Source of the DNA: Neoceratodus forsteri
Taxonomy: Eukaryota; Chordata; Ceratodontiformes; Ceratodontidae
Direction: 5' to 3'
Length of the DNA: 64,000 nt
Assembly (NCBI GenBank): GCA_016271365.2
Contig: CM028136.1
Location: 473,120,001 to 473,184,000, forward strand
Shown here: piece by piece, positions 19,590-29,825 of the stretch
Layout: every line of letters starts with the position of its first letter
Numbering within the stretch: position 1 is the stretch's first letter
Program-made: the position numbers and the translations under genes
The notes under the pieces: generated by a model
Databases searched by the model: none
What the model was told of the DNA's origin: nothing
What the model saw: only the letters and a program-made list of their open reading frames with translations

Positions 19590-22500
19590 GCCAAAGAGGA
19601 AGTAGCTGCTGGTGGGGACTCAGTTCTGAAGGTGATAGACTTGGGAGCTAGAGGGAAAGATAGGGAGGTGAGGTGCTGGAGGGGTGCTTTGGATGTGGGA
19701 GATGGAGATCAGATCCTGCAGATCCCTAGGGCAGTGGGCGCAGGGAGGGAGCTGGATAACATTTTCCATATTGAGAAAAATGATATCACACAGGAGAAGG
19801 TATGAGTAATGAAGAGAAATTTCAGGGAGCTGGGGAGTGAGTCTCAGGCAAGTACTACACATGGTGACTACCTGTGTACAGCTAGGGAGAGAAAAGGAAT
19901 TTCCACACCAAGACTTTCAATGAATGGTTGAAGGTATGGTGCATGGATGAAGGTATGGTGCATGGATGAAGGTTTTGGATACATCAGAAACTGGGAAGGA
20001 TGGCCTGCATTCTTCTAGGATGGTGTCCATGGTCCTTGATGGTATGTTTAAATGCATCATGGATGATCTTTTAAACTAGATGGGGGGAGGCCAGTGAAAC
20101 CAAAAAAGGCAACAGTTGCATCTCCACAGTTGATTAATTGATTAATCGTAAGGAAGGGAAGACATAGGGAGAGACAACCATGGTGGCAAAAACACATGGA
20201 GAGAAGACCATAATGGAGCAAATTCCCTTAGAGCAGATGTGCAAAAAGAAAGGAACAGGGAAGGGAAAGAAGAACATGGGACTATAACCCAGGTAGGGGA
20301 GGACATTGGATTAAAGTGGTCCAGATATTGTGAAGATAAAAAGGGAAGGGTCAAGTTAAGGGGTAAGCCAGGGAACAAAGCATGCAGGAGTGGGAGGGAG
20401 AAGCACAGTAGAAGATGGGGAAGGGGATTTGGAAAGTGATGTGCACTAATGAAAGAAGCCTAGGTAACAAAATTCTAGACTTGGAAGTCACAATGGTGAA
20501 GGTTAATCTAGATTTAGTGGCTATAAAGGAGTTGTGTTGAACTGAGGACTACAACTGGGAAATGAACATGCTGGTCTGCACTCTATTTAGGAGAGACAGG
20601 ACAGGGAGGAGGAGGAGGGGTTATAGTATATGTGAGGGATGGTATCTAGGCCACTGAGGTATAGGGGTACAAAGAGTTAAATAATGGGCTGGAATTACTA
20701 TAGGTCAACCTGGAGTCAGACTCTGCATATACTATTCATACAGGAGTAGTGAACAGACCCCCAGCACAGGGCAAGGAGCTAGATAAGGCATTTGAGGAAG
20801 CCATAATCAGAATGACAAGTAAGGGGGAGGTGCTGCTAATTGCTGACTTCAGTCTGCCAGATTTGGAGTGTAGCCTTCCAACTGCAGCTTTGGCAAGGAG
20901 CAGGGTCATCTTTGACTCCTGGCAAGGGATCTTTCTCAGGCAGTTAGTTAAGGAACCCACTAGAGATGGGGCAGTAATGGACATGGTGCTTACAAACAGG
21001 ACAGTATTGAAGATGTCACAGTGAGCAGTCCCATTGGTTCCAGTGATCATTGTACAGTGTGGTTCAACATGAAGACAGGATCAGAGGTGGCCCACATGAG
21101 GGTGAGGGTTCTGAACTTCAAGAGGGTGGATTTTAAAGAAATGGATGACTGCCTCAGGAACTGCCTAAAAGTGATGGAAGAGTGCCAGACAGGAGTAGAG
21201 TTTTTCTTCAAGCAAGTGGCAATGGTGGTAAAACAAAAATAAATTGTCTTCAAGAGGTATAAGGAAATTCTGAGAGAAGGACTGGGAGGTATACCTCAAA
21301 ATGTAGAAGGAAGCAGGCAAGGCAGTGAAGGGAGCAAAGGTGCAGACAGAGGAAAGGATTGCCAAAGGGGTTACCACAGGAGATAGGCTTTCTTCAGGTA
21401 CATAAGTGAGAAGAGGAAAACAAGGGCAGGGCTAGTAAGAATTAGATGGGCAGAAAGGGGAAGACTTTGCAGAACAAGACCAAGAAAAAGCTGACATTTT
21501 GAAACAGGTACTTTTGGTCAGTCTTCACAGTGGAGGGTGGAGGGGATGACCACCAGTGAGAAACAGGGATAGGATGAGGAGTGAGGTGGCCACAGGTCCA
21601 TTTTCAGAGGAAAAGAGTGCTGAAAGGACTTGCAGACCTGAAGGTGGGCAAGACTATGGGACTAGTAAGATCCACCCCATTGACAACCTTGTTCAACAAC
21701 TCATTAAAAACAACAGTGGTTCCAGAGGACTGGAGAAGGGCCAATGTTGTCCCTCTACATAAAAGTGGCAATAGGGAGGAGGCTGGCAAATTTAAGCTGG
21801 TCAGTCTCACATTAGTGGTGAGGTAATTGAGAAAACACTACTGAAGAAATGATCATAAAGTATCTTGAATCCAATGGGCTGCAAGGCCACAGACAACATG
21901 GATTCATGAGGTGGGGAGGTCATGTCAAACAAATCTAAGAGAAAAATCAATTAGGGGAGAGCAGTGGACAGGGCCTATTTAGACTTTAGCAAGGCCTTTG
22001 ACACAGTACCACATAGAAGGCTGATTAAGAAGTTGACCAACCTAGGGGTGGGACCATAGTGGTAAGCTGGGTTAGAAAATTGTTAAAGGATAGGAGACAG
22101 AGGGTGGTGGTTACCAACACTTATTCTAAAGAGGAGAGTATGACAGGTGTGGTACCACAGGGCTTGGTACTGGGACCAGTCCTCTTCCAATATCTTTATG
22201 GGGAACATTCCAGATCAGCTTTAAGGAAAGGTATGCCTTTCTGCTAAATGTACCCAAATATTCAATAGGGGAGATGCTCAGAAAGGGGTGGAAAAATGCA
22301 CAGGGATCTTGGAAAACTCAAGGAAAGGTCTAACACATGGCAGCTGTGGTTCAAAGTCAAAAAAGTGCAAAAAGATGTACCTAGGACATAGAATCCCTGG
22401 CGCTCAGTATATGATGGGGGATTACTATAACTCACTAGACAGGAAAGGGACTTTGGGGTTATCATATCTGAGGACCTCAAGGTGGCAGGATAGTATGACA

Positions 22501-22689
22501 AGGCAGTGGATAAGGCTAGTGGAATGCTGGGTTGCAAAGGGAGGGGTAAACTACAGACCTCACTTCAGAATGTACATAGACAGAGAAGAGGTGGTCCAGA
22601 GGAGGGCAACTAAAATGGTGCATGGTTTGCATGAGAAGCCCTATGAAAATAGATTGTGGGATATCAACATGTACACTCTGGAAGAAAGG

Positions 22690-22723
<34 letters not shown>

Positions 22724-23060
22724 TATGATAGAAAAATGCAAGTACCTTAAATGGGTGAATAAGGTACAGGTGGGAATCTCTTTGAAATGAGAACACCCAC
22801 CAGGATTAGGGGGCATGCAATGAAGATAGGAGTGGATTCACGACTGATGGAAGGAAAAAGATCTTCATCGATAGGATAGTGGATGCGTGGAATAGATTGC
22901 TGGCAGAAGTAGTGGATGCTAGAACAGTGGGGGCTTTAAACACAAATAGGATAGATATAGAACATATTAGATAGGATACAGGTAGGTAGGAGGGTTGACA
23001 GAGCCAGATAGAGTCTGCGGAGACAAAATTATAAATATGGTTAGCCACTAGTGGCCAGGA
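19590..23060 (+). mobile_element. CR1 LINE copy B (old, heavily decayed)
   Basis: It begins with an ORF1 esterase-like remnant: a VAAGGDSVLKVIDLG stretch at about 19610, the degenerate GDSIIRG block of CR1 ORF1. ORF2 endonuclease traces follow (PDLECSLPTAALA, AVMDMVLTN near 20860-21000, then SSDHCTVWFN). Reverse transcriptase traces include VPEDWRRANVVPLHKSGN (21730-21775), LDFSKAFDTV (about 21980) and VPQGLVLGPVLFQ (22155-22190). The region of the catalytic FADD is deleted. A GA microsatellite interrupts the 3' part at 22689-22722. A 22 bp tandem duplication around GGTATGGTGCATGGATGAA lies at 19934-19975. The many stops and indels make it the oldest large CR1 here. Confidence 0.8.
22689..22722 (+). 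repeat. (GA)n microsatellite inside CR1 copy B
   Basis: A run of about 14-16 GA units sits where the CR1 protein reads LEERREREDMIE. CR1 copy C has GGAGGGAGAGGAGGACATG at the matching site (62815-62835). The array grew from a purine-rich codon stretch. Confidence 0.85.
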
Positions 23061-23064
23061 CTCC

Positions 23065-24245
23065 TGAAAAGCTCAGATAGACTGAACAAAATACCAATTG
23101 GTTGTGGAGGCTCCTGTTAGATATTATACTTGAATAAGTTTGCTTTTTCACCTGCATCAGCTGAAGCGGTCTAGGACAGCATTGTTTTTTGTGCCAGGTT
23201 TTTGTTTGTTAATGTGCACTTCGAACTCTGAGCACCCCTTTGTAACTGGAATTGTGTATGATGAGCATCATTCATCTGGTCACCGTGGACCCAATGAAAC
23301 AATCAATTGTAAGGGTTCTAAAAATAGCCTGTTTCACAAAAAAGAAAACTGCACACTTATAGAACATTAACCACTGGGCAATCCAACCACAAGTTGCATA
23401 CCGTACATCAAATATAACATGGCCTGAATGAAGCTATTTTTTTATCTTTATTCAAGGTCATTGACCTCTCACTCCCGCATGTGGATAAAAATGACATCTT
23501 CTTTTAGGCAATGTCATATCCCCTATATTTTCTCTACCATCCAACAATGTCTTTGTATGGTTCTATGGGCACATTAAAATGAATGTTGACATTTTAAGTC
23601 TTTTCTCCTTACAATGGGTGATCCTCCAAGGCATTATACATTTGTGGTAGTCATGGTATGCCAGTCAGAAACAACCCTTTAAATTTGGACTTCTAGAGCA
23701 TGTTATATGCCCTTGGTATCTGAGACACTATAGAGCACTATAAAATGCTTAGGAGAGTACATAATATTAATTCATCTACTATACCAGCTGGGACGCAACA
23801 TCAAATCCAAAAGCAGGAAACTGTAGACTTGTAAGAAGGCTCAACAACTGCAATGCTATATGACATCTCAAAAATCTCTTTTCATAATTCTTTCCAAAGC
23901 TAGTCTGCACTGCTGAACTATTTTGCATTATACTGTAATTGAATTACTAGTAACATAATATAAAATTGGAGACTTCTTTTATTACTTCATGTTGATGCAC
24001 AAATTGAGCTTTGCATTGATAAAGGCAGCTTACAGTATTACTGTATGACCAAAGTGTCAGGAAACAAGACAGAAATCAAGAAAGAAATTCTCTGATAATG
24101 TGCTTTCTTAAATTATGAGTGGCTAGTGTTTACTTGTACTACATTTATTTTTAGTGTTGCATCTTAGACTATGATGATTATTTGTTTTAAAGTCTGAATT
24201 AACACCACATTCTCTTGTTTGAGCAGCATCATTTCTATGAAGGCT
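23065..24245. other. No recognised feature
   Basis: AT-rich sequence without coding signal or repeat structure that I can identify. A 76-codon frame at 23140-23370 has no recognisable motif. Confidence 0.4.
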
Positions 24246-24249
24246 GGAA

Positions 24250-25230
24250 GAGGGACAGAGCAAGTCGGGGGTGATAAACTAAGGGAGGTCCCTCATAATC
24301 AGGGACAGCTAAGAGGTATGGTTCGGTGGTCCATGTGGTGACTGGTGGTCAAGGGAGTACCACTGGATGCAAGCGACTGGGCCAAGTATAGGGTCTGGAA
24401 GCTCAGAGGGATGCCACTGGACACCTGGAAAGCAAGGAGCTATCCCAGCCAGGCAGCCAGAGAGGAGGTTCAGCTCTCCACTTGAAATCTGCATTGGGCT
24501 GGGATGGATGCTTAGCAGCTGGGGAGTTCCACTAGCCACCAGGGCATCAATGAATTCACTGGCAGGGGAGATTGACAGGTGGGGAGCACCACTGAACACC
24601 AGGGGCAGCCTGCAGATATATGGATTGGGTGACCAGGGGGTGCCACTAGACAGCAGGGAGAACATGTACAATCCCAGAATGAATGATTAGAGGGTAGGGG
24701 AGTGGTGCCATTAGACACTAGGTAGGACATTTACAATACCAGGGTGTGTGATCAGAGAGTGAGGGGTGCCACTAGCTACAATGACAAACATAGCAGAGAA
24801 TGGAATGGGAGATTGGAGGGTGGGGGCTGCCACTAGATGCCAAGGAAAACTTGGCAAAGACTGGAATGGGGGCTCAAAGGGAAGGGGAAGGGGAAATTGT
24901 TTAACCAGGAGAGGAACACTAAGCTGAAGCTTGTTTCCAGGTGCGACCTGGGAGCACAAAGAAGTTAAGTGACTTGCTCAGGGTCACACAGTATGCAAGT
25001 GGGGGGCTGTGGGATTCAAACCCAGGTCTCCAGGTTTGGAGCTCAGAGTCTTAAACCACTGTGCTATATGGCCTCCCTAGAGGGTGGGTGGGTGTCACTA
25101 GACATCAGGGAGGATGTTCATGATAGCAAGGTAGGTGATCAGAGGGTTGGGGGTTACCACTGGACACCAGGGAAGATGTTTACAATTGGGAGGGTAGGGT
25201 GCCACTGGACACCAAGGCATCCACTGTTAA
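24250..25230 (+). repeat. Degenerate minisatellite with CCACTRGAC-CCAGGG core
   Basis: About ten to twelve irregular units of roughly 60-95 bp share the core GGGTGCCACTAGACACCAGGG, followed by a variable segment such as ACATTTACAAT. A SINE inserted at 24892-25076 splits the array. A similar core (CCACTAGACTACCAGGG) forms another array at 28300-28640. It is non-coding; open frames here follow the repeat. Confidence 0.75.
24892..25076 (-). mobile_element. MIR-like tRNA-derived SINE with a LINE-shared tail
   Basis: Read on the minus strand the head is tRNA-like, with an A box TAGCACAGTGG (25056-25066) and a B box GGTTTGAATCC (25012-25022), about 34 bp apart, as in an internal RNA polymerase III promoter. 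A MIR/CORE-like body follows (TGTGTGACCCTGAGCAAGTC, then ACTTAACTTC). The tail reads CTGGAAACAAGCTTC (24926-24940) and TCCTGGTTAAACAATTT. That tail matches the 3' ends of the LINE family at 40935-41015, 47785-47845 and 50215-50305. No clear target duplication. Confidence 0.8.
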
Positions 25231-25573
25231 ACTGGAATGGAGTTAGGGGAGACAGCAGCTCTAGTAATGCCATCCCACCACAAGGGTCTTGTGTCCCATT
25301 AAGACTAAGTTTGCAAAGGCAGTAAATAGCATCCCTCTGAATGCCATTTACCACTGGCACAAACTGCGGAATTTACCACTGTGCCTGTATGCAATGGGGA
25401 CCCCTCATTTGCATGGGCACAGTAGTATGTTAGCATTCAGTACTAGTGAGGTTAGCCTATGTTGTAGGAGGGTCTCTGAATACAGATCAGACCCAAAAAC
25501 CTGGTACAAAACCCAGTTTGTGTGGGCAAACACCTGCTAGTGCCCATGCTAGCGTTTCAATATCTGGCCCCAA
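25231..25573 (-). mobile_element. One end of a GGGGCCAGATATT-ended DNA transposon
   Basis: The reverse complement from 25573 starts GGGGCCAGATATTGAAACG, close to the TIR of the 33669-35431 element (GGGCTAGATATTCAAA). The inside has GTTTGCCCACACAAACTGG, in the style of that family. I could not find the partner end upstream, so this is a truncated copy or its other end is too decayed. The minisatellite at 24250-25230 may be its interior. Confidence 0.5.
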
Positions 25574-25579
25574 ATAGTC

Positions 25580-27140
25580 AACCTGGCTAGAGCAGAATAG
25601 TCGCTGTGTTATGCTGAGCAAGTAACGTAAAGTCTCTAGTCCACCCAGTTGTGGAAATGGATAGAAACAGATCCCCACTGGAAACTAAGTGTTACATCTC
25701 AGCTGGGCTATCTGGGTAAATAAATTAAATATAAATAAAATCAAAATACTTGTTAAGTAAACATTTTCTGCTTTGCATGGTAATATACTGAAAGTGGCCT
25801 TTGTATATCAATCTGATTTTCACATTACATAAATAACTATAATGCTAATAAAAATGTTGGGTTATCTATTCTCAAAGTACAAAACCTCTCTGAAATTACT
25901 GTGATAGTACAATTAAATTTAACAAGATGATCTACTCAAGACATTACTGACCTAATGACATAGCAGTTGGCATAGAGGGCTACAAATTAGTAGGTCATGG
26001 GTCCAGTCTCTGACCTTCATTTCATTACAGACTCAGTGTGAGTCTGGAATAAATTTCAGGCTAGCACGTCTGGTGGGCAAAAGTAATACTGCACTGCTTG
26101 TTTCAATCCACACTGAGATCAGATTGCTCAACCTCAAGTATGTGGGACAAGATTGGTCACCTTCCAATTCTATATGACCTTGAGAGCCACAAAAGTAGTT
26201 GACCATTCTGCTACAACCAGATGGTTATTTAAAAAGCAGAATACTCCAGATGATGGTTTTAGTTTTCATGCTTCCTATGGTTCATCAGGTGAAAGGGACT
26301 GCAAATGACATCTCCACTGACACAAAACCACAAGAAATTGAAATAGCTTGTACTTACCTGTGTGTAGTCCTTATTTTCACACAGGTACAGTATGAAAGTG
26401 GTTGAAATACTATGAGAAACACTGAGAGTGTTGCCTTATTTATTTTGAATTAGTTTACTTTGGTAACTTTCTGAGAAAACATTCTATTCTTCTAAACCTG
26501 ATCCATCATATTACAATGTAGTGTATGCTAGGTTGTCATATTTTACATAACATTTTAAAGTACTGAACTGTTCCTCATTGATGGTATTTATATAACAGAG
26601 CCCAGTCTTTTTATATAGACACACTATGGTACTCATAATTCTAGAACCCAGAGTTATCAGATCTGAAGAGGCTTTCTGGCTTACTAGACAAATACCACAG
26701 CTCCCAAGGATGTATCACTTATTTTGCCAAATAGATTACCTGCTTTATGAAAAGTCTATCAGAAAAACAATAGCAAACCCTCTTGAGATGTCCACCACTT
26801 TATCTTACTTGCCTTATTATATTGTATGTCAAGTGAGACATTTACTTTTGTAGGATAGCTTATTCAGTATTTATTAATGTTCATTACTTTCTCAGTAGCC
26901 AACAATAAAGTATAAGTACTTTGCTTAGATTAACAGTACACAACAGTTATTGAAAAAAACAGCACTTTATAAAATGGGTAATAAATCATTGCATTCTGAT
27001 TGATCAGCAGCCATGCTTTCTAAGACTACTACCTTTGGTAAACAAGCATTTGTCAATGCCGAATGTTTGCTTGCTGGCATTGGCATTGGTAGTGTAGGAG
27101 TTAGAGAGATGCATAATAGGAATGGCAGTGAAGTACTGAA
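25580..27140. other. No recognised feature
   Basis: AT-rich, apparently unique sequence. I see no gene, repeat or element boundary. Short open frames at 26199-26405 and 26626-26853 have no motif. Confidence 0.4.
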
Positions 27141-27145
27141 CTGCA

Positions 27146-27504
27146 GTCAACCCCACCAGCACCCTGCAGAGACTGACAGGCACTGGGGTGTACCTTTGGG
27201 TCATCAGGCATAACAGCCATGCCATTTCACCACACCCCACCCTGCAGACACCAACAAGTGTCATAGTGTGCCTTGGAATCTTTGGGCCTTATGCTCACCC
27301 CATTCCGTAAGAAATACAGTGAGATGGGTGCAGTATAGGAGACTGGGGTGAACTTTGGGGCCAAATAGTCCAAGGCACACCTAGATGCCTGTCACTGGCT
27401 GCAGGGTGTGGGTGGGGGTGGAATGGCAGGAGTATTACAGGCGACAATCCCAAGTCACACCCCTCATGCCTGTCAGTCTCTACAGGGTGGGGCGTTATGG
27501 TTGC
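27146..27504. repeat. Inverted repeat, arms about 130 bp
   Basis: The left arm (27146-27277) and right arm (27370-27504) are reverse complements with mismatches: AGAGACTGACAGGCA in the left arm matches TGCCTGTCAGTCTCT in the right, and GTGTGCCTTGG matches CCAAGGCACAC. The spacer is about 92 bp. It could be the core of a fold-back MITE or two inverted copies of a short repeat. Confidence 0.75.
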
Positions 27505-27570
27505 AAACCCTAATGTCCCAGGCGTTCGTTGGTATTTTCACTCCAAATTTTAAACATGGTTTTTTTGTGA

Positions 27571-28135
27571 CCCCCACCTCATGAACAGTGGCAATATCAG
27601 TTTGTTAGTGGAAAGCTGATTTTGCACAGTGACTACGCCATTAGGCACCATTGGTGTGAAAACACATTTCAAACAGGATGTGAAAAACTACAACTGTACT
27701 GTTCATGGGGAGGTGTAAAAAAATGCAATATAAAAAAATTGGTGAAGTCACGAACGTGCATAGAAACTGCACAACGCACACCCATAATGTAATTAGTTGG
27801 GGGATGTTTTACAGCAGATTGTCAACACAGGCATTTTGGGACCTCCACTCATGAACAGTGTTACTGTGATTTTCTTAATCTGTCCTGAACACTGATTTCC
27901 CACAGTGGCCACGCATTTCTCGCTGGAGTCTGAAAACACATTTGGCCAGGGTGTGAAAAATGGCAGCTGTACTGTTCATAAGGAGGTGTTGAAAAATGGC
28001 AGTGTTGACAATCTGGACTGAAAATATTACAAATTTGTGAACTTATGAGGGTGCATGGAAACTGCACAATGCATGCTCGTAACAGTCATTTTATGAACTT
28101 TTGTCACCAAATTTGCAACATAGTCCAGTGCCCAC
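27571..28135 (+). repeat. 270 bp tandem repeat, two units and part of a third
   Basis: ATGAACAGTG recurs at 27581 and 27851, a 270 bp period. Other matches are GTGAAAA-ACACATTT, TGTACTGTTCAT and GCATRGAAACTGCACAA. A third unit starts near 28081 (CACCAAATTTGCAACAT, matching 27541). No coding content. It may be the interior of a DNA transposon. Confidence 0.75.
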
Positions 28136-28299
28136 CCCCAACCGCATGACTCCCGATGCCCAGAGCCATGGTAAAATACTTATTTGCCCTGGTAGTCCAA
28201 TGGTCCGCTCCTTCCTGCCTCAGTCGGTGTCCGGCTGTGGTGGTGAGAGGAGGGCTGAGATGGATGCCGGCTCTGTTCTCTGAATTGAATGGGATGAGC

Positions 28300-28640
28300 G
28301 AGGTGTCACTGCCAGGTGGGGGAACCGCTAGACTACCAGGGAAAGGAATTGATATATATTTTCTATGGTGGTCGTAGATACGTGCTTGGGGGTGGGAGGA
28401 CCGCTAGACTACAAGGGAAAGGAACTGATACATATTTTCTACGGGGGTCGGGATACATGCTTGGGACTGGGGGGACCACTAGATTACCAGGGACATTTAT
28501 TTTATTTCACATTAGACAGAGGTCAGAAGTCATGCAGGGGGGTGGGGGACCACTAGACTACCAGGGTTTAAAGTGAATTGCGGGGCTACTGGGGGTCGGG
28601 GAGCATGCTGGGGGGCAGACACTAGCCTACCAGGGTGTAA
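28300..28640 (+). repeat. Minisatellite with CCACTAGACTACCAGGG core
   Basis: Five irregular units (about 65-75 bp) repeat GGGG-GACC(A/G)CTAGACTACCAGGGAAAGGAA, with a TTTTCTA-GG-GGTCG segment between. The core is clearly related to the array at 24250-25230. Confidence 0.8.
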
Positions 28641-28654
28641 CAGGCACACTATGG

Positions 28655-28725
28655 AATAGGGACTATGAGGGCAGAAAAGGACTGCCTGGCCCAGCCAGTC
28701 TGCCCTGTTCCCTATCTACTGGATA
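28655..28725 (-). mobile_element. Short CR1-type 3'-end fragment
   Basis: The stretch GAGGGCAGAAAAGGACTGCC then CCAGTCTGCCCTGTTCC resembles the terminal part of minus-strand CR1-type LINEs, compare GGCAGAAAAGGACC at 40168-40181. It is too short to classify firmly. Confidence 0.4.
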
Positions 28726-28924
28726 TGCTGCATATCCTAGTTCCTAGTGACCTTACAGCCTATGGCCACCTGCCCCCACCAGGTTTGCCTTATGTCTGTC
28801 CCATGCATTGCATCTTCCCCACTGTGTTTCACCCACTACTGCAGTGGGGTACCTATGTTGTTGGTGGAGGCATCCTCCAGGGCATGTATAGCCACGGGCA
28901 GTGTGTCTGTGTTTAGCTATCGAT

Positions 28925-28954
28925 CTGTATATGTATGTATGTATGTATATATAA

Positions 28955-29000
<46 letters not shown>

Positions 29001-29020
29001 TATATACACACACACATATA

Positions 29021-29058
<38 letters not shown>
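28925..29058. repeat. (TATG)n/(TA)n/(CA)n compound microsatellite
   Basis: About 134 bp of GTAT, TA and CA runs. Frames reading IYIYIY on both strands are artefacts of this array. Confidence 0.95.
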
Positions 29059-29059
29059 G

Positions 29060-29812
29060 TTGTGCTTGCACAGCTGTATGGGTGTGTTGTATGCACTGAC
29101 TGTGCCTGGCAACACACAGTTCCTGCTGCTTCCAGCCCGTACTGCTATTCTGACCAACAGGGGATGCTGTGGGCATGCCTTGGTCTGTAGCATCCAGCCT
29201 GTACTTCCATTCTGACCAAAAGAGGGAGCTTTGTGCTCCATGCAGTAGCACCGGGCAAACTGCATGGTAATGTATGCTAAGCAGCACCTAATGAGATGCA
29301 AATATGCCTGTCTGCCCACAGATTACCTAAGTAGTCTCATTTGCATGAGAGCTTTGAATATAGCTCCCGTTTGCACCGGGCTAACCAGTTTGCACCGGGC
29401 TAATGTGTTAGCACTGAGCAATCGGGTTAGCCCCAAGCAAACCTTACTTCAGCATAGCACAGTTCTGCAGTGTGTGGCTTACATTGTTGTTTGCAGACTG
29501 CAGTAGATGTGAGACATCTCTGTGCAATCACACACAACGTTCTCCACCTGCAACACTGGCTTGCTACAGAGTCTAATGAGTTGCATTTGCAGTTTGCACT
29601 TCCCTGTCGCTATATTCGGTGCTATCTTATTCCCAGGCTATTTTTGCCCTGCACTCCCAGACCAGTTTGCACGGCTTCCTTAGACTGCCATATTCAGCAG
29701 GATTAGCACCTGGCTATTTCCTTTTCAATATAGCTTGCTTTGTGCTCCGAGCTAAGTTTGCCCACCGGGCAGTGCTAATGTAACCCTGGGGCAACATTTT
29801 GAATATCTGGCC
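29060..29812 (-). mobile_element. Partial GGCCAGATATTC-ended DNA transposon copy
   Basis: Read on the minus strand from 29812, GGCCAGATATTCAAAATGTT and the following sequence align with the left end of the 33669-35431 element: CACTGCCCGG-GGGCAAAC, GGAGCACAAAGCAA-CTATATT, and further in TTTGCATGAGA/GCATCTCATTA and GGAAGTACAGG. It extends at least to the microsatellite. The opposite end is not found. It directly abuts the 3' end of the minus-strand Penelope-like element. Confidence 0.7.
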
Positions 29813-29825
29813 ATCAGATTACTAT

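Noticed and set aside
25012..25066. A true tRNA gene at the A/B boxes
   Set aside because: The cloverleaf is not complete and the sequence continues into a MIR-like body and LINE-type tail, so it is a SINE head.
28747..29319. Open frames of 147 and 188 codons with IYIYIY runs
   Set aside because: They span a TA/CA microsatellite on both strands and change content at its edges, so they are low-complexity artefacts.
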